A DNA stretch of 49,168 nucleotides, from contig NZ_KI271042.1 in NCBI RefSeq assembly GCF_000469305.1, positions 1 to 49,168 of the forward strand, read 5' to 3'. Under the pieces are notes generated by a model, which worked only from the letters and a program-made list of their open reading frames with translations, was not told the DNA's origin and did no database searches. A program made the position numbers and the translations under genes. The DNA is from Faecalitalea cylindroides ATCC 27803 (GTDB lineage Bacteria; Bacillota_I; Bacilli_A; Erysipelotrichales; Erysipelotrichaceae). How positions within the stretch are numbered: the stretch's first letter is position 1; each line of letters starts with the position of its first letter. Shown piece after piece: positions 24,005 to 32,642 of the stretch.

Positions 24005-26431
24005 TTAATCAATATTTTTACAAAACAGATTATTTATCACAAACAAGAACCCAAACACAAAATTGATCAAACCATATTCCATCCATGACCATTGCTGTTT
24101 GGAAAATCTGGAGGCATATGTCAACATCGGATTGGCATCTTGTAAATAACCAATATATTGGATCAATCCAAATAACATTAATGCACTTACAAAGATCAGG
24201 ATTAGTTTTAAGATCATTTCTACGACCTGCATCTTCATAAATACATTCGAATCGACACCCAGCTGGAAAAATACTCTTTGTTTTTCCAGTTTTTCTTTTA
24301 TCTGCTGCTTTTTAAAATGATATTGCGTAAAGACCATCACGCATAAAACAATGAATGAGAGCATGCAGTTCAAAATCAGTTCATCATGCGCTATTTGATA
24401 ATTTTCTTGTTTGATAAAAACATTATTGGAAAACATCATGTTATTCTCACTGGCAATTTTGGATATATCCGTTTCGATTGGAAGGGTATCCGCTTCTTTA
24501 TCATAATAAAGCTCAATATGACTAACTGGATCATCCAAGCCAAATACAATATTCGTTGCATAAATACGATAAGGAGTATGTAAATCATATTGGAAACTGT
24601 TGGATGGTTTGTATTCTCGAATGATTCCCCCTATTTTTACCTTTTTATCTTCTTTATCATAGGAATGAATTGTGATCGTATCTCCTACATGGATCGTATC
24701 CTCTTGATAGATCTTATCTGCATCATAGAAAAACTCAGGGTTGGCACTTAACTGGGATCCTAATTCATCTATATAAAAAGTATATTCCGGTAGATAGATG
24801 TAGACTGCCTCTCCTTTTAAATACGCTTCTTTATCAAAAGTTCCTTCAGACAGGTTTTCTTCTAGAAAATCTTCCAGTGAATCAACCGGGACATATACCA
24901 TATCCGGGAAAATCTGTTTATTTAAATTCCAGTCTAGATCAACGATAAATTGATCCAGTCCAGAATCCCATATATCCGAATCTTTCATGCCATTCCATGT
25001 TATATAGCTTGTATTGTCATAATAATACGTTTCATATTTCGTCAAGTTCTGGTTTGCGGTCAGCTTCTGAACGATTTCTTTATCGATCGAATCGTATTTT
25101 TCATGTCTTACCTGATAAACATCTTCAGATTCCTGTGTCATATACACAAGACTACGTGAAGATTCAAGATCTATATCACTTGTTTCATCCCATGTATCGG
25201 CAATATATTGATTATGTATCTGACTTGCTAGCCCTTGATATAAAAACACCAACAAAACGATCGAAATCATCATCTGGATCAATTCCTGTTTCCAATGAAA
25301 TCGCAATGAACGAAGCATAATCCTAAATGGTGTTTGTTTCTTATATTTCGCTCGAATTGCTTGTTTTACGACCATTTCCTGATCTGAAAACGAATTGATA
25401 TTTAAAGGAACTTTTCGGATTTGAAGAAAACAAAAGATAATGACAAGTATCAGTGCTGCCAAATAAATCGATAAAGAAACAACGATCGTAATTGGATAAA
25501 TCGAAAACAAGATACAGCAGATTCCAAATATCATTATAGGCAGGATCAATGCCTTTGATAAAAGTTTTAAGAAATCCTTACACAACATAAATGAGCTGGC
25601 TCCTAAAGATTTCAACATTTGAATTTCCTTGGTGTGTTGATTGGTCCAATTATAAAAAGTGTATGTTATCAAAAGTAAAGTATAGATGATTGCAAAGCAC
25701 GCCAGTATCGTATAAGGAAGATTTTGTCTGGAAAAAGGATCATAGACAAATTCAACCATATCGTTATACACAAAACGATTTCCATTTTTTAGGATAATTT
25801 CATCCATTACATCAAAATAATCTTGAAGCGGCAAGATGAACAAATTTGTTTGTTGAACGAAAAAAGAATCATCTTCCTGTATAAAGAAATTAACCAAAGA
25901 ACCTTGATTGATCCAGGTTGCCGAATAATTATCCAGGATACCGCAAAGTCTGTATTCTTTTTTAAAGATCTGATCTCTAGACTGGATCGATAAAGAAATC
26001 TTTTGATCCAATGTATAATCAATTCCCAGACCATCCAGTATGTAAGCTTCGATGGCAATCTCTTCAGGACTTGAAGGAAGTTTCCCCGTTTTTAATGAAA
26101 TATTGGAAATCTCGTAAAAGGAATCATCAACAATACCGATATTTCCCGCATATTCATCATTATATTGAACCTGGCCATAGACGCTCATCTTACCAATCGT
26201 ATCTAACATCTGATGATCATACAACATATTCTCATTTTCTTTTGTCACATCATAAACAGATGCATACCAGGAACCATAGAGATCTTCATTATGTTCTTTT
26301 TTGGTTTCAAACACCCTTATCTGCATGAACAACGAAAAAAGGATCAACATCAAAGACGAAAACAACACAACACTAAAACGTATAAACAGCTTTCTATTTT
26401 TGGCATAGTATGCAAACTTATGATGTTTCAT
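24005..26431 (-). CDS. ABC transporter permease, FtsX/MacB-like (808 aa)
   Basis: A large permease with a signal-anchor-like first helix (about residues 18-38), an extracellular domain to about 230, a helix block (about 235-355), a second anchor near 390, a second extracellular domain, and three C-terminal helices (about 695-800). This is two FtsX units in one chain, as in peptide or antibiotic exporters and lipoprotein-release-type systems. AGGTGAAG precedes the ATG, which overlaps the ATPase gene by 14 bases. No two-component system is adjacent, unlike BceAB modules. Substrate unknown. Confidence 0.85.
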   Translation of the reverse strand: MKHHKFAYYAKNRKLFIRFSVVLFSSLMLILFSLFMQIRVFETKKEHNEDLYGSWYASVYDVTKENENMLYDHQMLDTIGKMSVYGQVQYNDEYAGNIGIVDDSFYEISNISLKTGKLPSSPEEIAIEAYILDGLGIDYTLDQKISLSIQSRDQIFKKEYRLCGILDNYSATWINQGSLVNFFIQEDDSFFVQQTNLFILPLQDYFDVMDEIILKNGNRFVYNDMVEFVYDPFSRQNLPYTILACFAIIYTLLLITYTFYNWTNQHTKEIQMLKSLGASSFMLCKDFLKLLSKALILPIMIFGICCILFSIYPITIVVSLSIYLAALILVIIFCFLQIRKVPLNINSFSDQEMVVKQAIRAKYKKQTPFRIMLRSLRFHWKQELIQMMISIVLLVFLYQGLASQIHNQYIADTWDETSDIDLESSRSLVYMTQESEDVYQVRHEKYDSIDKEIVQKLTANQNLTKYETYYYDNTSYITWNGMKDSDIWDSGLDQFIVDLDWNLNKQIFPDMVYVPVDSLEDFLEENLSEGTFDKEAYLKGEAVYIYLPEYTFYIDELGSQLSANPEFFYDADKIYQEDTIHVGDTITIHSYDKEDKKVKIGGIIREYKPSNSFQYDLHTPYRIYATNIVFGLDDPVSHIELYYDKEADTLPIETDISKIASENNMMFSNNVFIKQENYQIAHDELILNCMLSFIVLCVMVFTQYHFKKQQIKEKLEKQRVFFQLGVDSNVFMKMQVVEMILKLILIFVSALMLFGLIQYIGYLQDANPMLTYASRFSKQQWSWMEYGLINFVFGFLFVINNLFCKNID

Positions 26432-27098
26432 ATCGCTTCACCTGCCCATCTTCCATATAGATCAAGGCATCGGCTCTTTTTGCTAGATCGATATCATGAG
26501 TAACCATGATAATCGTTTGTGAATACATGGCCTGGCATTCCTTTAACAGATTCATAACCTGCTTCGTGTTTTCTCTATCTAGATTGCCGGTTGGCTCATC
26601 TGCCAGGATAATATCCGGTTTACGAATCACAGCTCTTGCGATCGATACTCTTTGCTGCTCTCCACCAGATAATTCAAAAGGAAATTTATCCACCAATTTA
26701 TTTAGATCAAGATACTGGATCACTTCATTGACAAATGCTTGATCCACTCTTTCACCATTTAAATCAAATGGCAACATCAGATTTTCCATAACGGTCTGTT
26801 CCTGTAAAAGATTAAAGAATTGAAAAATAAAACCAATATGTTCTCTTCGAAAACGAGAAAGTTCTCTTTGATCAAGTTTGGTCAATTCATGATCTTTGAC
26901 AAGAATGGATCCAGAATCTACCGAAATCAATCCTCCAATCGCATTCAATAAGGTTGACTTTCCACAACCGCTCTTTCCAATGATACAACTAAAAGTAGAT
27001 GGCATAATTTTCAAAGAGCAATTCTGCAGTGCTTTTGTTGGCGTACTAAGACCATGATACGTCTTATTTACTTCAGTTAATGTTACGATAGGTTTCAT
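26418..27098 (-). CDS. ABC transporter ATP-binding protein (MacB/LolD type)
   Basis: The ATPase partner of the 808-residue permease, 226 residues. Walker A is GKSGCGKST, the Q-loop lies in FIFQFFNLLQEQTV, the signature is LSGGEQQR, Walker B is IILADEPTGNLD and the H-loop is MVTHD. These match the LolD/MacB/BceA class used by FtsX-type permeases. The start at MKPIVTLTEV is preferred (AAGGGA upstream) over an ATG six codons earlier. It is first in the two-gene operon. Confidence 0.92.
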   Translation of the reverse strand: MKPIVTLTEVNKTYHGLSTPTKALQNCSLKIMPSTFSCIIGKSGCGKSTLLNAIGGLISVDSGSILVKDHELTKLDQRELSRFRREHIGFIFQFFNLLQEQTVMENLMLPFDLNGERVDQAFVNEVIQYLDLNKLVDKFPFELSGGEQQRVSIARAVIRKPDIILADEPTGNLDRENTKQVMNLLKECQAMYSQTIIMVTHDIDLAKRADALIYMEDGQVKRYETS

Positions 27099-27136
27099 GA
27101 TATCCCTTCTTTCCATCTACATTGTATGCATTAAAA

Positions 27137-27154
27137 ATTACAAAAAGATTACAA
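27137..27154. repeat. Direct repeat TTGTAAT, 11-bp period, upstream of the ABC exporter
   Basis: The minus-strand heptamer TTGTAAT occurs at 27148-27154 and 27137-27143, one helical turn apart, about 40 bases before the ATPase ATG; a TACAAT hexamer follows at 27121-27126. Tandem boxes of this period are typical of OmpR-type response regulators, so this may be an activator site, but AT-rich chance repeats are possible. Confidence 0.4.
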
Positions 27155-27211
27155 TCCTATCTTTCGCTTTAATTATATAAGACTTTTATTTAAGAATATA
27201 TGAATCGACCA

Positions 27212-27240
27212 TAAAAAAATGCTGTCATGATGACAGCACT
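27212..27240 (-). terminator. Intrinsic terminator of the livHMGF-CBS/ACT operon
   Basis: Perfect stem GCTGTCA/TGACAGC with a 3-nt loop, flanked by pairing A/T and followed by seven T on the minus strand. It overlaps the stop codon of the CBS-ACT gene. Confidence 0.9.
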
Positions 27241-27886
27241 ATTTATGTACAAAATATTCCAATACTTTATATCCGTGTTCTTCTAAAGCTTCACAAATTT
27301 CTTTTGGATCCAGAGTATCACAGCGAATCACTAGATTTGCCACTCCGTTTTCAAAAGAATAAACACCGATATGGGAAATATTGATACCTTTTTCCACGAA
27401 AATTGCGGAAAGTTTACCAATCGCTCCTACTTCATCTTTGACAGAAACAGTAATACGTGCACCAACTTCATCCCAGCCCAAGACATTCAAGAAACAACTA
27501 AACACATCGTTTTGAGTAAGAATTCCTACAACATCCCCTGTCTGATCCACAACTGGCAAACATCCGATATCACTTTTCAACATTTTAGATGTTGCATATT
27601 CCATTAATTCATCTTGATCAACCGATACCACATTTTTGATCATGACTGTTTCCACTGTTGTTTTAGATAAAAGATAATTTAATTCATAAATGCTAAGGCT
27701 TGTTGCCTGACTAGTTCCTGAGTTTGAGATCATCCCTTCTGTGATCAATCCTACAAGCTTGCCATTTTCTGTAACTGGAACACGATGAATCTTATTTTGA
27801 TTCATTAAATCAATAATTTCTGAAATCGTTGTATCCTTTTCTGTACAAATGACATCTTTGGTCATAAAATCTTTAACTTTAAACAT
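27239..27886 (-). CDS. CBS-ACT domain protein (AcuB-like)
   Basis: 215 residues: two CBS domains (about residues 1-60 and 75-130; VKDFMTKDVICTEKDTT and VETVMIKNVVSVDQDEL) followed by an ACT domain (about 140-215; VSVKDEVGAIGKLSAIFVEKGINISHI). CBS pairs bind adenine nucleotides and ACT domains bind amino acids, so it may sense energy and branched-chain amino acid levels. It follows livF by 4 bases with a GGAGG site and is part of that operon. Direct control of the transporter is an inference. Confidence 0.88.
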   Translation of the reverse strand: MFKVKDFMTKDVICTEKDTTISEIIDLMNQNKIHRVPVTENGKLVGLITEGMISNSGTSQATSLSIYELNYLLSKTTVETVMIKNVVSVDQDELMEYATSKMLKSDIGCLPVVDQTGDVVGILTQNDVFSCFLNVLGWDEVGARITVSVKDEVGAIGKLSAIFVEKGINISHIGVYSFENGVANLVIRCDTLDPKEICEALEEHGYKVLEYFVHK

Positions 27887-27890
27887 TATC

Positions 27891-28601
27891 TTATCCTCCT
27901 AAATAGGCTTTTTGAATCTCTGGTGAATTGATCAATTCTTCACCGGTACCGCTTAATACGATTTTTCCTGTTTCAAGAACATACGCACGATGGGCAATCG
28001 ATAAAGCCATCTTCGCATTTTGTTCAACCAGTAAAACCGTTGTTCCCTGAGCATTGATTTCTTTAATAATTGAAAAAATTTCTTTTACTAGAATTGGGGC
28101 TAAACCCATACTTGGTTCATCCAGTAACATTAACTTTGGCTTGGCCATTAAAGCCCTTCCCATGGCTAACATCTGCTGTTCACCACCAGATAAAGTTGAA
28201 GCATCCTGATTGATACGCTGTTCTAAAATAGGGAACTGCTTATACACTTTTTTTAGATCTTCTTCGATGCCTTTTTTATCTTTTCTTAGAAAAGCACCCA
28301 TCATTAAATTTTCATAAACACTTAATCCAGTAAAGATTCGCCTTCCTTCAGGAACTTGAGTCAAACCAGCTGCTACAATATTTTTAGGATTGGTTTTATA
28401 GATAGATTGACCTAGGAATTCAACATCTCCGGAGCTTTTCTTGACGATTCCACTGATCGCCTGCAACATCGTTGTCTTTCCGGCACCATTTGCCCCAATT
28501 AATGAAACAATTTCTCCTTCGTTGACATCAATGCTGACACCTTTTAAAGCTTCGATCACACCATAGTGTACATGGAGATCTTTAACTGATAACATTGACA
28601 T
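27891..28601 (-). CDS. livF: Branched-chain amino acid ABC transporter ATPase LivF
   Basis: One of two ATPases energising LivHM. 236 residues with GANGAGKTT (Walker A), LSGGEQQML (signature), LMLLDEPSMGLAP (Walker B, with the LivF-typical GLAP) and VLLVEQNA. GGGGAGGAAA lies before the ATG and the gene starts 2 bases after livG. Confidence 0.94.
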   Translation of the reverse strand: MSMLSVKDLHVHYGVIEALKGVSIDVNEGEIVSLIGANGAGKTTMLQAISGIVKKSSGDVEFLGQSIYKTNPKNIVAAGLTQVPEGRRIFTGLSVYENLMMGAFLRKDKKGIEEDLKKVYKQFPILEQRINQDASTLSGGEQQMLAMGRALMAKPKLMLLDEPSMGLAPILVKEIFSIIKEINAQGTTVLLVEQNAKMALSIAHRAYVLETGKIVLSGTGEELINSPEIQKAYLGG

Positions 28602-28603
28602 AA

Positions 28604-29383
28604 TTAAATTTCCTCCCCTAAGTACGCCTTGATTACAAATTCATTGTTCTTGATTTCTTCTGGAGATCCATTGGCGATCATCTTTCCATAATCAAGTACA
28701 TAAATTCTTTCACAAATGTTCATGACCAAAGACATATCGTGTTCAATCAAGATAACAGTTAATTTATATTTTTCACGAATATGATGAATTAGCTTTGTTA
28801 AATCGGCTGTTTCCTGTGGGTTCATACCAGCAGCCGGCTCATCCAAGAATAAGATTTTTGGATGAATTGCCAGAGCACGGGCAATTTCAAGTCGCCTTTG
28901 TTCACCATAAGGTAAATTGGTTGCCATCTCATTGCGTTTTGAATACAAGCCAACTTCCTTTAACAATTCACAGGCTTTTTCTTCGACCCATTTTTCTTCT
29001 GAGTAATAAGAAGGAAGTCTTAAGATTGCCGCAATTGTTCCATATCGAACATTTTTGTGCATCGCAACTTTAACGTTTTCTAATACCGTCATTGCCTTGA
29101 ACAAACGAATGTTCTGGAATGTACGAGAAATCCCATAGCTTGTGATCTTATATGGTTTTAAACCACCAAGCTGGATTTTCTGTCCATCTTCATTTAATTC
29201 GATCAAACCACTGCTTGGTTCATATACACCTGTTAAAAGGTTAAACAATGTCGTTTTTCCTGCACCGTTTGGCCCAATCAATCCAATCAATTCCCCTTGA
29301 TTAATAGTCATGGACACATTAGAAACAGCACAAAGACCACCAAAGTTTTTTGTCAAATTCTTCACTTCTAGAATTGGTTCCAT
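28604..29383 (-). CDS. livG: Branched-chain amino acid ABC transporter ATPase LivG
   Basis: The second ATPase, 259 residues. GPNGAGKTT is Walker A, GISRTFQNIRLF is the LivG-typical Q-loop segment, LPYGEQRRLEIARAL the signature, ILFLDEPAAGMNP Walker B and LIEHDMSLVM the H-loop. The ATG shares one base with the livM stop region, indicating coupled translation. Confidence 0.94.
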   Translation of the reverse strand: MEPILEVKNLTKNFGGLCAVSNVSMTINQGELIGLIGPNGAGKTTLFNLLTGVYEPSSGLIELNEDGQKIQLGGLKPYKITSYGISRTFQNIRLFKAMTVLENVKVAMHKNVRYGTIAAILRLPSYYSEEKWVEEKACELLKEVGLYSKRNEMATNLPYGEQRRLEIARALAIHPKILFLDEPAAGMNPQETADLTKLIHHIREKYKLTVILIEHDMSLVMNICERIYVLDYGKMIANGSPEEIKNNEFVIKAYLGEEI

Positions 29384-30336
29384 TATTTATCCCCCTTTCT
29401 AGATGCAAAGAGCTTTTTGAAAGACAACTCACGCTGTCCCAAAAGTCCTGTTGGCTTAAAGATCATGATTGCAACTAAGGCAAGACCGTAGATGATCATA
29501 CGGATTTCAGAGAAGTTCGCAAGGACCATATTGATGATACCAATTACAATGGCCGCAATGACACTTGAAGTCATAGAACCCATACCACCAAATACTACCA
29601 TAACTAGAATATCAATCGATTTATTGAATGTAAACTGGTTAGGTTTGATTACATAGAAATTACATGCATATAAAGCGCCTGCCAAGCTGGCTAATAAAGC
29701 ACCAATTACAAAAGCGATTACTTTATATTTTGTCGTGTTGATTCCCATAGCTTCACTGGCAATCTCATCTTCACGAATTGAAATACACGCACGACCTGGA
29801 GCACTATGCGTAAAATTACAAACGATCATAATTGAAATTACGACACCAATCATCAACAATGGCCAGCTTGTTAACTGAGGAATTCCATTCAATCCTGCTG
29901 CTCCATTGGTAATCTTCATATTCTGCACCAAGATACGAATAATTTCCGCAAACCCTAGTGTTGCGATTGCAAGATAGTCACCACGAAGTCTTAAAGTAGG
30001 AACGGAAACAATCAACGCAACAAGTGCAGAAATCGCAAATCCAACCAAGATACCAATCATGAATCCCCCAAAATTAGGCATCATCTTAGTAATAATACCA
30101 GCAGCATATGCTCCAATGCACATAAAACCGGCATGTCCCAATGAGAATTGTCCACAAATTCCAATAACCAAATTCAAAGATACAGCTAGAATAATATTGA
30201 TACAAATATTATAAAGGGTAATCTGATAATAAGAATTGATGATACCCAAATTCATCAACAAAGAACAAAGCACAAAAGCACCAACCGCCAAAAGCAGCCA
30301 TGCAATATTTTCTTTTGATAAATATTCTTTTCGCAT
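29383..30336 (-). CDS. livM: Branched-chain amino acid ABC transporter permease LivM
   Basis: 317-residue permease with about 8-10 helices. LNLVIGICGQFSLGHAGFMCIGAYAAG and the ATLGFAEIIRILVQN region with GRACISIREDEIASEAMGIN (the EAA-like loop contacting the ATPases) identify LivM. It lies 3 bases after livH in the operon. Confidence 0.93.
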   Translation of the reverse strand: MRKEYLSKENIAWLLLAVGAFVLCSLLMNLGIINSYYQITLYNICINIILAVSLNLVIGICGQFSLGHAGFMCIGAYAAGIITKMMPNFGGFMIGILVGFAISALVALIVSVPTLRLRGDYLAIATLGFAEIIRILVQNMKITNGAAGLNGIPQLTSWPLLMIGVVISIMIVCNFTHSAPGRACISIREDEIASEAMGINTTKYKVIAFVIGALLASLAGALYACNFYVIKPNQFTFNKSIDILVMVVFGGMGSMTSSVIAAIVIGIINMVLANFSEIRMIIYGLALVAIMIFKPTGLLGQRELSFKKLFASRKGDK

Positions 30337-30339
30337 ATC

Positions 30340-31227
30340 TTACACCTTCTCTTTCACGTTTTTTCCTAAAAGTCCATCCGGCTTTAAGATCAAAACTAAA
30401 ATCAAGATTACATATACGATCGCATCTTTATATAATGAACTTCCATATGCTGTAACCAGTGTTTCGGCAATACCGATAAATAATCCACCAATCATGGCAC
30501 CAGGAATGTTTCCAATACCGCCAAATACAGCTGCGATAAAGGCTTTTAGACCTGGTGTCATTCCCATCAATGGGTTAATTGAATTGTAATAAACACCAAC
30601 CAATACACCTGCAACACCAGCTAGGCAGGATCCTAAAAAGAATGTAAAAGAAATCGTTGTATCGACATTGATACCCATCAATTTAGCTGCATCCTCATCT
30701 ACACTAACAGCACGCATTGCACGTCCCATCTTTGTCTTATTTACGATATAAGTCAATAACACCATCAAAATGATCGTAATCACAAAGATATAGATCTGCA
30801 TCATCGTAATACGAACACCACCCAACGAAAATGCGGTATTCTCTAACAAATCTGTTGGAAAGGTTTTAACATCACTTCCAGCAAAATACTGCATTGTATA
30901 CTCTAATACATAAGAAACACCCATGGCTGTGATCAAAGCCGTGATCCTTGTCGCATGACGTAAAGGCTTGTAGGCAATACGCTCAATTAAAACGCCTAAC
31001 ACACCACACAATAACATTGCGATGATCAAAGCAACAAAGAAGTTTAAATGGAAAAACGTTGTTGCATAAAAAGCCGTAAAAGCACCTAACATGTAGATAT
31101 CACCATGCGCAAAGTTGATCAATTTAATAATTCCATATACCATCGTATACCCTAATGCGATCAAGGCATAGATGCTTCCTAGCGATAATCCATTGATCAT
31201 CTGCTGTAGAAACTGAATCATAGTCAT
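30340..31227 (-). CDS. livH: Branched-chain amino acid ABC transporter permease LivH
   Basis: 295-residue permease with about 8 helices. GLSLGSIYALIALGYTMVYGIIKLINFAHGD is a hallmark of LivH, and MRAVSVDEDAAKLMGINVD is its ATPase-contact loop. AAGGAG precedes the ATG. It follows livK after a terminator, so it is expected to be expressed less than the binding protein. Confidence 0.94.
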   Translation of the reverse strand: MTMIQFLQQMINGLSLGSIYALIALGYTMVYGIIKLINFAHGDIYMLGAFTAFYATTFFHLNFFVALIIAMLLCGVLGVLIERIAYKPLRHATRITALITAMGVSYVLEYTMQYFAGSDVKTFPTDLLENTAFSLGGVRITMMQIYIFVITIILMVLLTYIVNKTKMGRAMRAVSVDEDAAKLMGINVDTTISFTFFLGSCLAGVAGVLVGVYYNSINPLMGMTPGLKAFIAAVFGGIGNIPGAMIGGLFIGIAETLVTAYGSSLYKDAIVYVILILVLILKPDGLLGKNVKEKV

Positions 31228-31242
31228 TCTCCTTCCTTAGCT

Positions 31243-31272
31243 AAAAAAGTGGAGAAAGTTTGCTTTCTCCAC
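31243..31272 (-). terminator. Strong terminator between livK and livH (partial readthrough expected)
   Basis: Perfect 10-bp stem GTGGAGAAAG/CTTTCTCCAC, 4-nt loop, six T on the minus strand. No separate promoter for livH is visible in the 16 bases after it, so livHMGF must rely on readthrough, which would give an excess of binding protein. Confidence 0.9.
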
Positions 31273-31290
31273 ATCATTGTTCCATATACC

Positions 31291-32475
31291 TTATTCAGCG
31301 TTTGGATCAACTTCTACAGGGTTAACCTGTTCACCATTCTGAAGTTCAACAACAAGAACTTTCTTCAAAGGTGTGTGTTCTTCATCAAATGTAAAGCTAC
31401 CTGTCAAACCAGTAAATTCAATATTTTTGATCGCTTCATTGAAGGCTTCACCTGTTTTTCCAGCCTTTTCCAATGCCTGCAAACCTAAGTTTGTTGCATC
31501 ATAAGCAAGTACTGAGAACATATCTGGTTCTTCATTATATTCAGCCTTGTAAGCTTCGATAAATGAAGTTAATTCTTCAGAAGCATCAACCGTTGTATAA
31601 GCTGTTGTGAAATATACATCATTCAAGTTTTCTTCACCTGCAAGTTCTGCAAGTTTAGGTGAATCCATTCCATCTGGTCCTAAGATTGTCTGTGAAATAC
31701 CAGCATCTCTAGCCTGTTTGATGATCAAACCAGATTCACTATAGTATCCTGGAACATAAAGTACATCAAAATCTTCTTCACTAATTTTTGATAATGCTGC
31801 ATTGAAATCTGTATCTCCTGAAGAATAACTTTCCTGAGCAACGACTTCACCGCCTAATGCTTCAAATTTACTTACAAAGTCTTCCGCAAGACCTTTTGCG
31901 TAATCACTAGTTGCATCTGAATAAACAACCGCTTTTGTCTTACCTAAATTTTCACGGGCAAATACAGCCATCGCACTAGCCTGTGCACTGTCTTCAAAAC
32001 ATACACGCCAAGCATATTCATAAGCGGAACCATCTTCTTTTAACATACCGCCATTTTGTGTAACAGCTGGACTCAATACTGGTGTCTGATTTTCGTCAGC
32101 TGCTGGATATGTTGCGATAGAATCACCAGATGTAGCTGGACCTAGCTGCATAACAACTTGATCTTCTGTCATCAATTTTGTCGCAATAGAGTAAGCTTCT
32201 CCTGAATCACTCTTATTGTCCATTGATACAGCTTCAGCTTTGTATTTTGCATCTTCGCTTTCGTTATATTGTTTAATTGCTAATTCTGTAGCTTTATTCA
32301 TAGCCTGACCATAAGTTGCTACATTTCCACTCAACTCATAGTTAAGGCCAATTTTTACTGTATCTCCCTCAGATAATGTGACCGCTTCATTGGCTGCACC
32401 ACCAGAGCTGCATCCTACTAGCATACTGGCTGCGATCGTACCAGACGCTAAGACTTTCCAAAAGTTTCCTTTCAT
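31291..32475 (-). CDS. livK: Branched-chain amino acid ABC transporter substrate-binding lipoprotein
   Basis: The extracellular binding protein that feeds LivHMGF. A lipoprotein signal peptide ends at LVGCSS (lipidated Cys22). The mature part is a type-1 periplasmic-binding fold: VKIGLNYELSGNVATYGQAM, LGPATSGDSIATYPAADE, ATSDYAKGLAEDF and YDATNLGLQAL are typical. 394 residues, normal length. A GGAGGG site precedes the ATG. It is the promoter-proximal gene of the liv operon. Leu/Ile/Val specificity is assumed from the family. Confidence 0.93.
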   Translation of the reverse strand: MKGNFWKVLASGTIAASMLVGCSSGGAANEAVTLSEGDTVKIGLNYELSGNVATYGQAMNKATELAIKQYNESEDAKYKAEAVSMDNKSDSGEAYSIATKLMTEDQVVMQLGPATSGDSIATYPAADENQTPVLSPAVTQNGGMLKEDGSAYEYAWRVCFEDSAQASAMAVFARENLGKTKAVVYSDATSDYAKGLAEDFVSKFEALGGEVVAQESYSSGDTDFNAALSKISEEDFDVLYVPGYYSESGLIIKQARDAGISQTILGPDGMDSPKLAELAGEENLNDVYFTTAYTTVDASEELTSFIEAYKAEYNEEPDMFSVLAYDATNLGLQALEKAGKTGEAFNEAIKNIEFTGLTGSFTFDEEHTPLKKVLVVELQNGEQVNPVEVDPNAE

Positions 32476-32501
32476 ATTTCATCCCTCCGTAATATGTGTA
32501 T

Positions 32502-32530
32502 ATCATACTCTTTGTTTGTTTTCTTTGCAA
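32502..32530 (-). promoter_or_regulatory. Promoter of the liv operon
   Basis: Minus strand TTGCAA, 17-bp spacer, TATGAT, about 27 bases before the livK ATG. Confidence 0.75.
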
Positions 32531-32642
32531 GGATTTTCGAAGATTTTTTGAAAATTTACAGATAAAATGTAAAAATTTTTCATAAGCATTTCATTACATT
32601 ATCGTATATAATGTCGGTGTAGAAAAAGGGGTCAATATTACT

